This document shows positions 55,563-63,289 of a stretch of 64,000 bases of DNA, in pieces. The stretch comes from Yersinia proxima (GTDB lineage: Bacteria; Pseudomonadota; Gammaproteobacteria; Enterobacterales; Enterobacteriaceae), in contig NZ_CABHYG010000016.1 in the NCBI RefSeq assembly GCF_902170785.1, forward strand, positions 310,001 to 374,000, in the 5' to 3' direction. How positions within the stretch are numbered: position 1 is the stretch's first letter; the number at the start of each line of letters is the position of its first letter. The notes below the pieces were generated by a model, which saw nothing but the letters and a program-made list of their open reading frames with translations, was not told the origin of the DNA and made no database searches. The translations under genes and the position numbers were made by a program.

Positions 55563-56042
55563 AGTTTTGCACCCGCGTCTTAATCAAAATTGAGCTTTCA
55601 TATTAGAGTCACTATAAATGGTCTGTCACTGATTATTATGGCGAAATGGGATCATAACCGGATTCACTGCTGTGGTTGCGGAGAAAGCATACGATTTAGC
55701 GACCAGAAAACACCTTCACAGCATAGGGTGAAGGTTCATAGTACGAAAACGAGGTGATATTAAAGATTGCGGAGAATGTACAGCGCCAGCGAAGTTTCAA
55801 ACACCACAATTGATATTGACCAAAATGCTGGCATAAAATTAGTGTGTTGATGGATAAAGCATTTGAAGGTTTTCATCGGCCCGCCTTGGTGGCCTTGCCA
55901 TAAGAGGCATTAATCGACGCAAGTAATTTACGTCAAAATGATTACGTAGGTGATAATTGTACTCTTCGTATAATTAACAGGCAATCAGATAGGCGAGCGA
56001 TTCATTTCATAAAGCACATATCTTACAAATTAGACCGGTTGG
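55563..56042. other. gene-poor region between ppnP and aroL
   Basis: About 480 bases where E. coli carries yaiA and aroM near aroL. Neither is found. Two very short frames occur: a plus-strand 39-codon frame with HCCGCGES (55638-55757, no ribosome site), and a minus-strand hydrophobic 38-codon frame (55760-55876). The ppnP promoter must lie at its left end. Confidence 0.45.
55760..55876 (-). CDS. possible small membrane protein
   Basis: A 38-codon frame starting MKTFKCFIHQHTNF and ending in one hydrophobic stretch (FWSISIVVFETSLALYILRNL). A purine-rich AAGGCGG sits 11-12 bases before the ATG. The frame is open 11 codons further upstream without an ATG. Composition suits a single-span small protein, but the length is too short to judge coding. 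It could equally be a remnant or chance. Confidence 0.25.
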   Translation of the reverse strand: MKTFKCFIHQHTNFMPAFWSISIVVFETSLALYILRNL

Positions 56043-56567
56043 CTATTTCACTTTCTCATCAGCCAGCATGTGCAAAATCTGCTCAACAACCTCTTCTGGT
56101 GGTTGAGTGGCATCCAGCACATGATGAGCAACCTCTTGATAGAGCGGTTCCCGACTGGCTAACACATCCAGCATTTCTTCAACAATCGGTTTGCCAGTCA
56201 AACTTGGTCGCTGGGCATTTTCCGGATCTTCCGCCAATCGTTCTGCCAACACATTCGCTGATGCGCGTAAATAAATGACCACCCCGTGCTGGCGCATAAA
56301 TGTACGGTTATCATGGGATAACACCGCACCACCACCGGTAGCTACCACTGTTTTAGGCGCGGTTACGGTCTGTAGGGCCATACTTTCTCGCAGACGGAAA
56401 CCATCCCACCCCTCGCGGGCAACAATTTCGGCTACACTCGACTGCAAAGTTTGCTGCATAAACAAATCTGTATCAATAAAGCGATATCCCAACGCCTGTG
56501 CCAACGCTTTCCCTATTGTTGTCTTACCTGCACCGCGCGCGCCGACCATAAAGATAGTCTGTGTCAT
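56043..56567 (-). CDS. aroL: Shikimate kinase II
   Basis: Phosphorylates shikimate in the common aromatic pathway. The ATG at 56567 ([17 protein letters not shown]) gives 174 residues, as in E. coli AroL. The P-loop is [12 protein letters not shown] binds shikimate and Mg, and ATGGGAV and RPSLTGKP are conserved. A TyrR-type box and a good promoter lie about 120-175 bases upstream. Confidence 0.95.
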   Translation of the reverse strand: MTQTIFMVGARGAGKTTIGKALAQALGYRFIDTDLFMQQTLQSSVAEIVAREGWDGFRLRESMALQTVTAPKTVVATGGGAVLSHDNRTFMRQHGVVIYLRASANVLAERLAEDPENAQRPSLTGKPIVEEMLDVLASREPLYQEVAHHVLDATQPPEEVVEQILHMLADEKVK

Positions 56568-56683
56568 TACTTGAAAGTCCTTTCGCATCCGCTTTTAAGG
56601 ATAAATTCTCGACATCAAAAAACCGGCCACGATTATTCGCCGGTCAAACTGGATTAACACTCAGCCCTACGCTGTAGGTGCAA

Positions 56684-56712
56684 ATAATACCTATAATTGA
56701 GGGTAGTGCAAA
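56684..56712 (-). promoter_or_regulatory. aroL sigma-70 promoter
   Basis: On the minus strand TTTGCA, a 17-base spacer and TATTAT, close to consensus and spacing. Confidence 0.65.
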
Positions 56713-56723
56713 CTTTACAATTT

Positions 56724-56741
56724 TGTAAAACTAACTATACA
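56724..56741. promoter_or_regulatory. TyrR box upstream of aroL
   Basis: TGTAAA-N6-TATACA, one mismatch from the TyrR consensus TGTAAA-N6-TTTACA, 12 bases upstream of the aroL -35. E. coli aroL is TyrR-repressed. An overlapping weak box ends in TTTACA at 56714-56719. Confidence 0.55.
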
Positions 56742-56763
56742 GCTAATAGATAGCCTATTGTAC

Positions 56764-56800
56764 TATCACCCGATGTACATTAATTTGCACATCGGGTGAT
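56764..56800 (-). terminator. receptor operon terminator
   Basis: Twelve-base stem ATCACCCGATGT/ACATCGGGTGAT eight bases past the receptor stop. There is little T afterwards on the minus strand. Confidence 0.65.
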
Positions 56801-56808
56801 AACCGGAA

Positions 56809-58950
56809 TTAGAAATCAACACTGGCGCGTAAAACAAACTGCCGAGGCTCACCGACAGCAACGCGCAAATTACCGCCACTTGATGGGTAATAGGTTTTAT
56901 CAAAGAAGTTTTTCACATTCAGTTGCCATTTCACCCGATAATTATTTATCGGTAATGAATAGGAAATAAAGGCATCAGCCACCGTGTAATCATCTAAGGT
57001 AAAACTGTTGGCCGCATCACCGGCTCGCCGCCCAACATAGCGTGCACCCGCACCAATTCGTAAGTCATCGCCGCCTTGCCAACCAGTCGATCCCAATGCT
57101 TGCGTCAGAAATACAGAGGCACTATTACGGGCCACATTAGTCATCTGATTTCCTTTATTATCAGGATCTTCTGTAACTCTGGCATCAGTATAAGCATAAG
57201 TGGCAATCGCACTTAAATTATCGGTCAATTGCCCTGCGACATCTAACTCAACCCCCTGCGAACGCACCTGACCCGCAGTCCGAGTCACGGTTTCTCCATT
57301 AACTAACTCATTGACCATGACATTACGTTTTGCAATATCAAACAGTGCCAAAGTCCCCGTCACTCCATTGACTAATTCTACTTTGCTGCCGATCTCCCAA
57401 GACTTTCCTTGTTCCGGCGGCAGCGAATCAATCTGGGTGGCGATAGATGAATTAGGTTTGAAAGACTCACTGTAACTACCATATAAAGAGACTTCTGGCG
57501 TCAGCTTATAAACCACTCCCGCACGGGGAACTAACTTACTGTCAGAGCTATCAGTATTAGTAATGAAAGGCCGGCCTTTCCCCGCAAAAACATCAAAGCG
57601 ATCGTAACGTAAACCTGCCAGTACAATCCATTTATCGGTTAACTCAATGGAATCTTGCATAAACCAGCCATAGCTTTTCAGGTTTTCACGCTGGTCACTG
57701 TCTTTAGCGCTAACAGCCGTTGAAGGTGGCATCAAACCGTATACGGGATCATAGATATTAAAGTTTGAGTTCTTTTTACCGCGAATCATATCGCCACGAT
57801 ATGTACGGTTATCTTCGTAATCAAAACCAAACAGCATCTGATGACCCATGCCGCCCAAATCAAGATCACCATTGAGCGTCATCTGCACGGCCTGAGCGCG
57901 GCTAACCGCACTGGCAGTGGCGTCGGCCTGACGACTCAATACGCCGGTAATGGGGTCAAGTAATAAAGCCCGGGCCTGATTATCACTATAACGATTGCGG
58001 TTATAGGCGTAGGTCAGAGAACTTTTCCAATTATCATTCAGCACCTGATCAATTTGCAGCGTGATATTGTCCTGATCTCCACGAGTGGCGTTATAGGCTT
58101 CATCAAAACGGCGGTCACGCGGAGTATCTACCGGTTTCCCTGTACGGCTATCAATAATAGTGCCGCGATCAAAGGGGGTGAGATACTCCATATGTTCGTA
58201 AGCCACACGCACCGTGGTTGTCTCACCAAACCACATCACTGATGGTGCAACGACCGTTTGACGATTGCGGCCAAAGTTGCGCCAATAATCTGTTTCATCG
58301 TGATCGACAATCATCCGATAAGCAAAACCAGATTGCCCCAATGGGCCGGTGACATCCAACTGCCCACCACCGCCTTTAAAACTGCTGCCCCACCCTTCGA
58401 TATGTGTTTGCTGCACTAACTGTGGTTTCTTGGTAATCATATTGATCACCCCACCCGGCTCCCCCATGCCATATAACATTGAGGCAGGGCCTTTCAGCAC
58501 TTCAACTCGCTCAGTGGTGGGAGTGAAATTACGTGCCTGCGCTGAACGCACGCCGTCGCGCAAGATGGAGCCATCACGGTTATCACCAAACCCACGTTTG
58601 ATAAGTGCATCTTGCGTTCCACCCAATGTATTCGATTGAGTAATACCGCTGACGTTATACAGTGCCTCATCAATGTTTCTTGCTGCCTGGTCACGTAATA
58701 CTTGCCGCGGAACCACGTTAACCGCCTGCGGCACATTCAGCAGGTTGGTTTCAGTGCGCGTCCCGGTAACACTAGTGGTTGGCTGATAGCTTTGTGTATC
58801 AGTTTCACGTTGCTGACCAATCACCACTATTTTGGTTTTTTCTTCACTATTTTTAGTCGCTGTTTGAGGATCAGCAGCTTGGACGGCTGGCCCCATGACA
58901 AGCAGGGGTAGGCTGCACCAGTACAGATGCTGGCGCTTAATTATTTTCAT
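56809..58950 (-). CDS. TonB-dependent siderophore receptor
   Basis: Outer-membrane ferric-siderophore receptor of 713 residues. It has a signal peptide (LPLLVMGPAVQA), a TonB box-like segment (KIVVIG) near residue 40, and a plug domain with NVPQAVNVVPRQVL and RVEVLKGPASMLYGMGEPGGVINMITKKP. A 22-strand barrel ends in ASVDF. The FhuA/FoxA/FpvA hydroxamate-type group fits best; the ligand is unknown. Its start overlaps the end of the binding-protein gene by 14 bases, so the two are one Fur-controlled operon. Confidence 0.93.
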   Translation of the reverse strand: MKIIKRQHLYWCSLPLLVMGPAVQAADPQTATKNSEEKTKIVVIGQQRETDTQSYQPTTSVTGTRTETNLLNVPQAVNVVPRQVLRDQAARNIDEALYNVSGITQSNTLGGTQDALIKRGFGDNRDGSILRDGVRSAQARNFTPTTERVEVLKGPASMLYGMGEPGGVINMITKKPQLVQQTHIEGWGSSFKGGGGQLDVTGPLGQSGFAYRMIVDHDETDYWRNFGRNRQTVVAPSVMWFGETTTVRVAYEHMEYLTPFDRGTIIDSRTGKPVDTPRDRRFDEAYNATRGDQDNITLQIDQVLNDNWKSSLTYAYNRNRYSDNQARALLLDPITGVLSRQADATASAVSRAQAVQMTLNGDLDLGGMGHQMLFGFDYEDNRTYRGDMIRGKKNSNFNIYDPVYGLMPPSTAVSAKDSDQRENLKSYGWFMQDSIELTDKWIVLAGLRYDRFDVFAGKGRPFITNTDSSDSKLVPRAGVVYKLTPEVSLYGSYSESFKPNSSIATQIDSLPPEQGKSWEIGSKVELVNGVTGTLALFDIAKRNVMVNELVNGETVTRTAGQVRSQGVELDVAGQLTDNLSAIATYAYTDARVTEDPDNKGNQMTNVARNSASVFLTQALGSTGWQGGDDLRIGAGARYVGRRAGDAANSFTLDDYTVADAFISYSLPINNYRVKWQLNVKNFFDKTYYPSSGGNLRVAVGEPRQFVLRASVDF

Positions 58951-60055
58951 TTTCTAACTGACTCCAATAAATCCCTGAGAAAGGTAACGGCAAAAATTGT
59001 TGATATAATTGTTGGAAAGTTTGTTGCGGATTGATATCGGCAAAGAGGTCTGGATAGAAGGCCTTAGCAAACATTTCTACTGCCACGACGTGGTAGGGGC
59101 TAAGGTAAAAATTATGCCAGATACTGTAGGCTCGCCCCTGTGTTACCGCATTAAGGTGAGAGAGGATCGGTTGCTCTGATAGCACTTTTTGGAAACTGTG
59201 TTGCGCCTGCTCAGCATTAACCAACGGCCCTAATTGTAAACTTGAGAAGCGTTTTCCGGTCGGGCCTGCCATGCCAGTTGCAATATAAATATCGGGATTG
59301 GCTTGCAGCACATTTTCTGGATTCAGCTCACCATAAACAGTATTAATACGAGAAACGGCGATATTATCGCCCCCAGCGAAAGCAATCAGGTCACCAAGAT
59401 TGCCTTTGGAGGCTGTGGTACAACAACTTTCGCGTCGCCCAAGATGCAAATGCAGCATAACTGTCGGCTTTCGCCCTTGATAATTGGCGAGACGCTGCTG
59501 GATAAGCTGCATATGCTGTTGATAAAAATTGATAAATTGCTCAGCACGGGCTTGGCGATTAAGCACCTCGCCTAAAAGTTTAATACTGGGAACGGTGTGT
59601 TTTAATAAATCGACCCGCAGATCCACATAGATAACCGGAATACCGGCTTTCGTCAGGCCCGCAAGCGTCCCATCATCCCCCTCAGCACGGGCAAATCGCG
59701 GCAGAATAATCAGATCAGGTTGTAATTGGATTAAACGCTCAACATTTATCTGACGAATATTTCCACTGCCAATTATTGGAATCTTGGCGATTTCAGGGAA
59801 TTTTTGGGTGTAAAGCTGCCAGCTTTGCGCATCAAAACGCTCAAGATCTGCGGGCCAACCAATAACACGTTGCGCAGGATTGCCGGGTTCTAATAACGCC
59901 AATGTATATAACATCCGGCTTTCACCCAGAATAATACGCTGCGGATTATCCGGTACGATGACCTGACGACCGAGAATATCGGTAACACTTTTTGCCTGGC
60001 TGGTGAGAGTGAAACTTAACAAGCAAAAAACCAATAGAATTTGAAAATAGCGCAT
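58937..60055 (-). CDS. periplasmic iron-siderophore binding protein (FecB/BtuF type)
   Basis: Class III substrate-binding protein. From the start at 60055 it has 372 residues with signal peptide MRYFQILLVFCLLSF..QA; starts at 60061 or 60073 are possible, as no clear ribosome site decides. The Peripla_BP_2 domain shows TDILGRQVIVPDNPQRIIL and LQPDLIILPRFA. It is larger than FhuD or FecB (about 300). First gene of a two-gene operon with the receptor, under a strong Fur box. No ABC permease or ATPase follows. Confidence 0.85.
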   Translation of the reverse strand: MRYFQILLVFCLLSFTLTSQAKSVTDILGRQVIVPDNPQRIILGESRMLYTLALLEPGNPAQRVIGWPADLERFDAQSWQLYTQKFPEIAKIPIIGSGNIRQINVERLIQLQPDLIILPRFARAEGDDGTLAGLTKAGIPVIYVDLRVDLLKHTVPSIKLLGEVLNRQARAEQFINFYQQHMQLIQQRLANYQGRKPTVMLHLHLGRRESCCTTASKGNLGDLIAFAGGDNIAVSRINTVYGELNPENVLQANPDIYIATGMAGPTGKRFSSLQLGPLVNAEQAQHSFQKVLSEQPILSHLNAVTQGRAYSIWHNFYLSPYHVVAVEMFAKAFYPDLFADINPQQTFQQLYQQFLPLPFSGIYWSQLENENN

Positions 60056-60088
60056 GTACATCACATAATCCAAAAAAACAAGTGCGCA

Positions 60089-60108
60089 TGGTAATCATTA
60101 TCATTGAT
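60089..60108 (-). promoter_or_regulatory. Fur box of the siderophore operon
   Basis: GGTAATCATTATCATTGAT matches most of the 19-base Fur consensus GATAATGATAATCATTATC in its reverse orientation. It lies about 35 bases before the binding-protein start codon. Confidence 0.85.
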
Positions 60109-60166
60109 ATTTTCAATCGTATTGGTTATAGCACAAAGATATGAGGGGTATAGCCAGGTTAAGCCT

Positions 60167-60724
60167 CTAACGAGGCTGACAAATATAGACTAAAGCTGGC
60201 GGGAAATTGCGAACTACCCGAATCTTTCTCCAGGTGAAATAGCGGGATAATAGAGGCTCAGAAAGGTGGCTGTACTGAAATAACACCAAAACGCCCTTGT
60301 TGGCTCGCAAACGTTGCTGAGCCTGCTGCAATATTCTGATACTTATCTTGGTTGGGATTGATAACAGTGGCAAACAGCAAAATACTACATCGTAATCTTG
60401 ATCCAACTGTTCAGCAGAACGGAAAGCGACCTGCAAGCGCGGATCATTAATTTGATGCAATGAATGCACAAAGTGTGGCTGGATTTCGTAAGCCTGCAAA
60501 CGCGAGCTCTCTGACATATGCGACAAAATACGCTTGGTTAGCACCCCATCTGCCGCCCCTAGCTCAGCAATATTAAGGTTTTTCTTCCAATCGACCTGAT
60601 TCAACATCGCCTGACATAACCAAGGTGAGGAAGGGGCCAATGTACCAACGGTTCGTGGTGAGGCAATAAAACGCTGTAAATAAGAAAACTGACTTTTAAA
60701 ATTACGCCGGACAGTGTTTAGCAT
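60167..60724 (-). CDS. small SAM-dependent methyltransferase, phospholipid N-methyltransferase-like
   Basis: A 185-residue class I methyltransferase of the COG3963 (PmtA-like) type. The N-terminal FIASPRTVGTLAPSSPWL motif is typical of that group; NIAELGAADGVLTKRIL is the SAM site (motif I) and VVFCCLPLLSIP follows strand 4. Yersinia is not known for phosphatidylcholine, so the substrate is open. Monocistronic, minus strand. Confidence 0.78.
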   Translation of the reverse strand: MLNTVRRNFKSQFSYLQRFIASPRTVGTLAPSSPWLCQAMLNQVDWKKNLNIAELGAADGVLTKRILSHMSESSRLQAYEIQPHFVHSLHQINDPRLQVAFRSAEQLDQDYDVVFCCLPLLSIPTKISIRILQQAQQRLRANKGVLVLFQYSHLSEPLLSRYFTWRKIRVVRNFPPALVYICQPR

Positions 60725-60868
60725 AGCCGCTCCTCGGAAACCCGGATGGACTACAATAACACCTTATTTTCCTTAAGTTCTCATTAAGATTGCTCTAAGA
60801 GTTAACTATTTTTAGTCTATAAATAGAAGAAATTTGTCTTTATGAATACTTACAACACTAAAACAATC

Positions 60869-60912
60869 AAGCCCGATATAACAATAATTAGCAATTGTCA
60901 TATCGAGCTTTT
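60869..60912 (-). terminator. terminator behind the YhcN-family gene
   Basis: Long stem AAGC-CGATAT-ACAAT / ATTGT-ATATCG-GCTT with two single-base irregularities. It lies between the YhcN-family stop and the methyltransferase start. Confidence 0.6.
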
Positions 60913-60968
60913 AATCAATACCAATACTGTGTCTAACTATTTCATTAACACTTATTGACGGTGAAAGA

Positions 60969-61238
60969 TTAACGGTAAATTTCAGCACTGGCACTGTAAT
61001 TGCTGGAATCACCAGGATTGCTAATACCAATGACTCGGTAGTGGCTGGCTCCATCAGCATCCGCTTTCGCATTCAGTGCTGATTCGACATCCGTCGGTGA
61101 GCCACTGACATTAGAAAGAGAAATAACCCCGATACTTTGCAATTTAGTCGCTTGTTCTGAACTGACTTCTTGCGCAGCCATGGTGGTAAATGATGCAGTA
61201 GCAATAAGTGCGGCTGCGATGACAGGTAATAGTTTCAT
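60969..61238 (-). CDS. YhcN/BhsA-family periplasmic stress peptide (DUF1471)
   Basis: An 89-residue exported protein from the ATG at 61238: signal peptide MKLLPVIAAALIATASFTTMA. The DUF1471 fold follows, with LQSIGVISLSNVSGSPTDVESAL and ADGASHYRVIGIS. Family members (BhsA, McbA, YhcN) respond to acid, metal or peroxide stress and affect biofilm. The exact paralogue cannot be assigned. Confidence 0.88.
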   Translation of the reverse strand: MKLLPVIAAALIATASFTTMAAQEVSSEQATKLQSIGVISLSNVSGSPTDVESALNAKADADGASHYRVIGISNPGDSSNYSASAEIYR

Positions 61239-61393
61239 AATATGCTCCAACTGACGGGTTATATGTAATGTCTTAGTGAGGTTAATTATGAACCCACCAA
61301 TGCAAGGGGGCGTAATGCTGTGTAAAGAAGGTCAATCATTGTGAGGAGAATAAGGAGGAAATAAATTAATCTATGTCGCAGGAGAAAATGAAT

Positions 61394-61428
61394 AAAAAAT
61401 GGGACGCCGATATAATATACCGTCGCCC
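61394..61428 (-). terminator. terminator of the YafE-like gene
   Basis: Bulged stem GG-GACG / CGTC-CC followed on the minus strand by TTTTTT, 12 bases past the stop. Confidence 0.55.
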
Positions 61429-61440
61429 AGTTATATATAT

Positions 61441-62211
61441 TTAGATACGCTTTGCAACAATCATCATTATATCACTGGTGAAAGAACCATCAGTTTGAAT
61501 CTCATAATGATTAATTACACTATCGGATGCTGATTTTTGTAACTCACGGATGGCGGTAGCAAAATGTGCCGGTGTGCGCATTCGGGCAATCCAGCTACTA
61601 AACTCTAAATATAACCTATCAGAGATCACTTCATTAATGATCAATCCTGCCTCGGTAAATAGCGCCAACCATTCGCCCGGAGCGTAATTACGAACATGTG
61701 AGGTATCGCGTAAAACCTCCACAGTTTGCAGATAAATATCTAACACAGGGTGACCGGGTGAAACGACATCCATAAATATCACCTTGCCACCGGGGCGCAA
61801 TACCCGCTTAACTTCGCGCAAAGCCTGGCCCACATCATGCCAGTGATGGGCTGAATAGCGGCTAATGACAATATCAAAACTCTGATCATCAAAGGGTAAT
61901 GATTCAGCCAACCCTTGCTTTACTTCAATATTAGTCAATTTTTTATCCGCAGCGGCCTGGCTGACAACATCCAGCATTTGAGCTGAAAGATCATAAGAGA
62001 CCACCAACTTTACCGCCGCAGCCGCGGTAAAACTGGCGTGCCCTGCGCCACAACCGAGATCAAGCAAACAGGCATCACCATGGGGTTGGAGCAGTGTCGC
62101 CAGGCGCTGTAAATCTTTACCTTGAGCATGAACTGCACTGGTTAAATAGGCATTTGCCTGATCACCAAACTGCCTTTCAACGGCATCTTTGTGGCTATTT
62201 TTTGTTGTCAT
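61441..62211 (-). CDS. yafE: YafE-like SAM-dependent methyltransferase
   Basis: A 256-residue class I methyltransferase of the UbiE/YafE type. Motif I is LLDLGCGAGHASFTAA; LPFDDQSFDIVISRYSAHHW is motif II/post, and VLRPGGKVIFMDVVSPGHP is motif III. It matches E. coli YafE, which is shorter (207 residues). The substrate is unknown. Confidence 0.85.
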   Translation of the reverse strand: MTTKNSHKDAVERQFGDQANAYLTSAVHAQGKDLQRLATLLQPHGDACLLDLGCGAGHASFTAAAAVKLVVSYDLSAQMLDVVSQAAADKKLTNIEVKQGLAESLPFDDQSFDIVISRYSAHHWHDVGQALREVKRVLRPGGKVIFMDVVSPGHPVLDIYLQTVEVLRDTSHVRNYAPGEWLALFTEAGLIINEVISDRLYLEFSSWIARMRTPAHFATAIRELQKSASDSVINHYEIQTDGSFTSDIMMIVAKRI

Positions 62212-62353
62212 TGTATCCCCATTTTATGATTTAACCATCTGATTTACTTTATCTATCTTATTACCTAAAAAGCGTTAGAATGTTTTTACGAATTGAATCT
62301 ACTCTACCCAAGACTAAACAATCACAATAGCGCGTTTACATTAGGGAAACATC

Positions 62354-62833
62354 ATGATCGTACTCAGAGAGATGCGTGCCGAGGAACTCAGCGACTATCG
62401 GAATTTATTTATTACCGAATATGCGCAAGATTTATCGTCCAACAGTGGTTATAGCAATGAACAGGCCGTCGCTCATGCCACACATAGCTTTGATAGCTAT
62501 CTACCGGACGGTGTTGATAGCCCTGACGATCATTTGTATTGCATCGAAAATAAAATCAATATCGGCCAAAATAACCAACTGGTGGGCTACTTATGGTTCG
62601 GATTGGGTAAAAACGATAGCGCGGCTTTTATTAAAGATTTCTATGTTCTGCCACAGTGTCAGCGCAAAGGATATGGCTCGGCCTGTTTACAAGAATTGGA
62701 AAAATTGCTGGTGGCTCAAGATATATTTGAGATAAAGCTACGCGTTGCCGCGGATAACCCACAGGCGAAGAGACTATATGAGCAAATGGATTTTTTGGTG
62801 ACGGGGTTTAATATGTCCAAATCATTGAAATAG
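62354..62833 (+). CDS. GNAT-family N-acetyltransferase
   Basis: A 159-residue GNAT enzyme. The acetyl-CoA binding loop is QCQRKGYGSACLQELE (R/Q-x-x-G-x-G/A type), preceded by the strand AFIKDFYVLP and followed by LRVAADNPQAKRLYEQMDF. The acceptor is unknown; protein or small-molecule acetylation are both possible. Divergent from the yafE-like gene; GGGAAAC precedes the ATG. Confidence 0.88.
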   Translation: MIVLREMRAEELSDYRNLFITEYAQDLSSNSGYSNEQAVAHATHSFDSYLPDGVDSPDDHLYCIENKINIGQNNQLVGYLWFGLGKNDSAAFIKDFYVLPQCQRKGYGSACLQELEKLLVAQDIFEIKLRVAADNPQAKRLYEQMDFLVTGFNMSKSLK

Positions 62834-62906
62834 AATGAAAAGTTCATCAGGCACTGAGCCTGCTGTTTTTCTGATAAATCAGTCTAACCGGTAGGTGGGT
62901 ATTGGA

Positions 62907-63161
62907 TTAAATCATTTTATCATCACCCATCTGTTGCAGTTGATCCTTGTAAGACTTCACTTTCTGGCGTTTCTTCATCCAAATAGAGAATGATACAACA
63001 AAAATCCCACCCGCCAAGGTTAATACACCTAACTCATGCTGATAAAACAGCATAATAACGAAATAGACAGCAGAGATAATTGCTACCCATTTAGCCGAAT
63101 GACCAATAGAGCTTTTCTCATCAGTCAAACGGCGGATACTCTCTTCCTCACTGATCCCCAT
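62907..63161 (-). CDS. small two-helix membrane protein, unknown function
   Basis: An 84-residue product with strong ribosome site AAGGAGG. It has an acidic N-terminus (MGISEEESIRRLTDEKS), two hydrophobic helices (residues about 24-41 and 46-62), then a basic tail KKRQKVKSYKDQLQQMG. I do not recognise the family. The acidic start and basic tail imply both ends are cytoplasmic. Confidence 0.8.
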   Translation of the reverse strand: MGISEEESIRRLTDEKSSIGHSAKWVAIISAVYFVIMLFYQHELGVLTLAGGIFVVSFSIWMKKRQKVKSYKDQLQQMGDDKMI

Positions 63162-63289
63162 ACTTAATCCTCCTTATTGTCCAGCTTATAATATTGGGGC
63201 AGTTGCATGATAATTCAACATATTTTTTAGCTTTTATTTTATTAAGTCGAGATAGCGCTGATTGACTATCCCGACTCGGTTGATATTAG

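Noticed and set aside
55638-55757. 39-codon frame with HCCGCGES, considered as a tiny zinc-ribbon protein
   Set aside because: No Shine-Dalgarno and only one Cys cluster; kept only as a remark in the gap entry.
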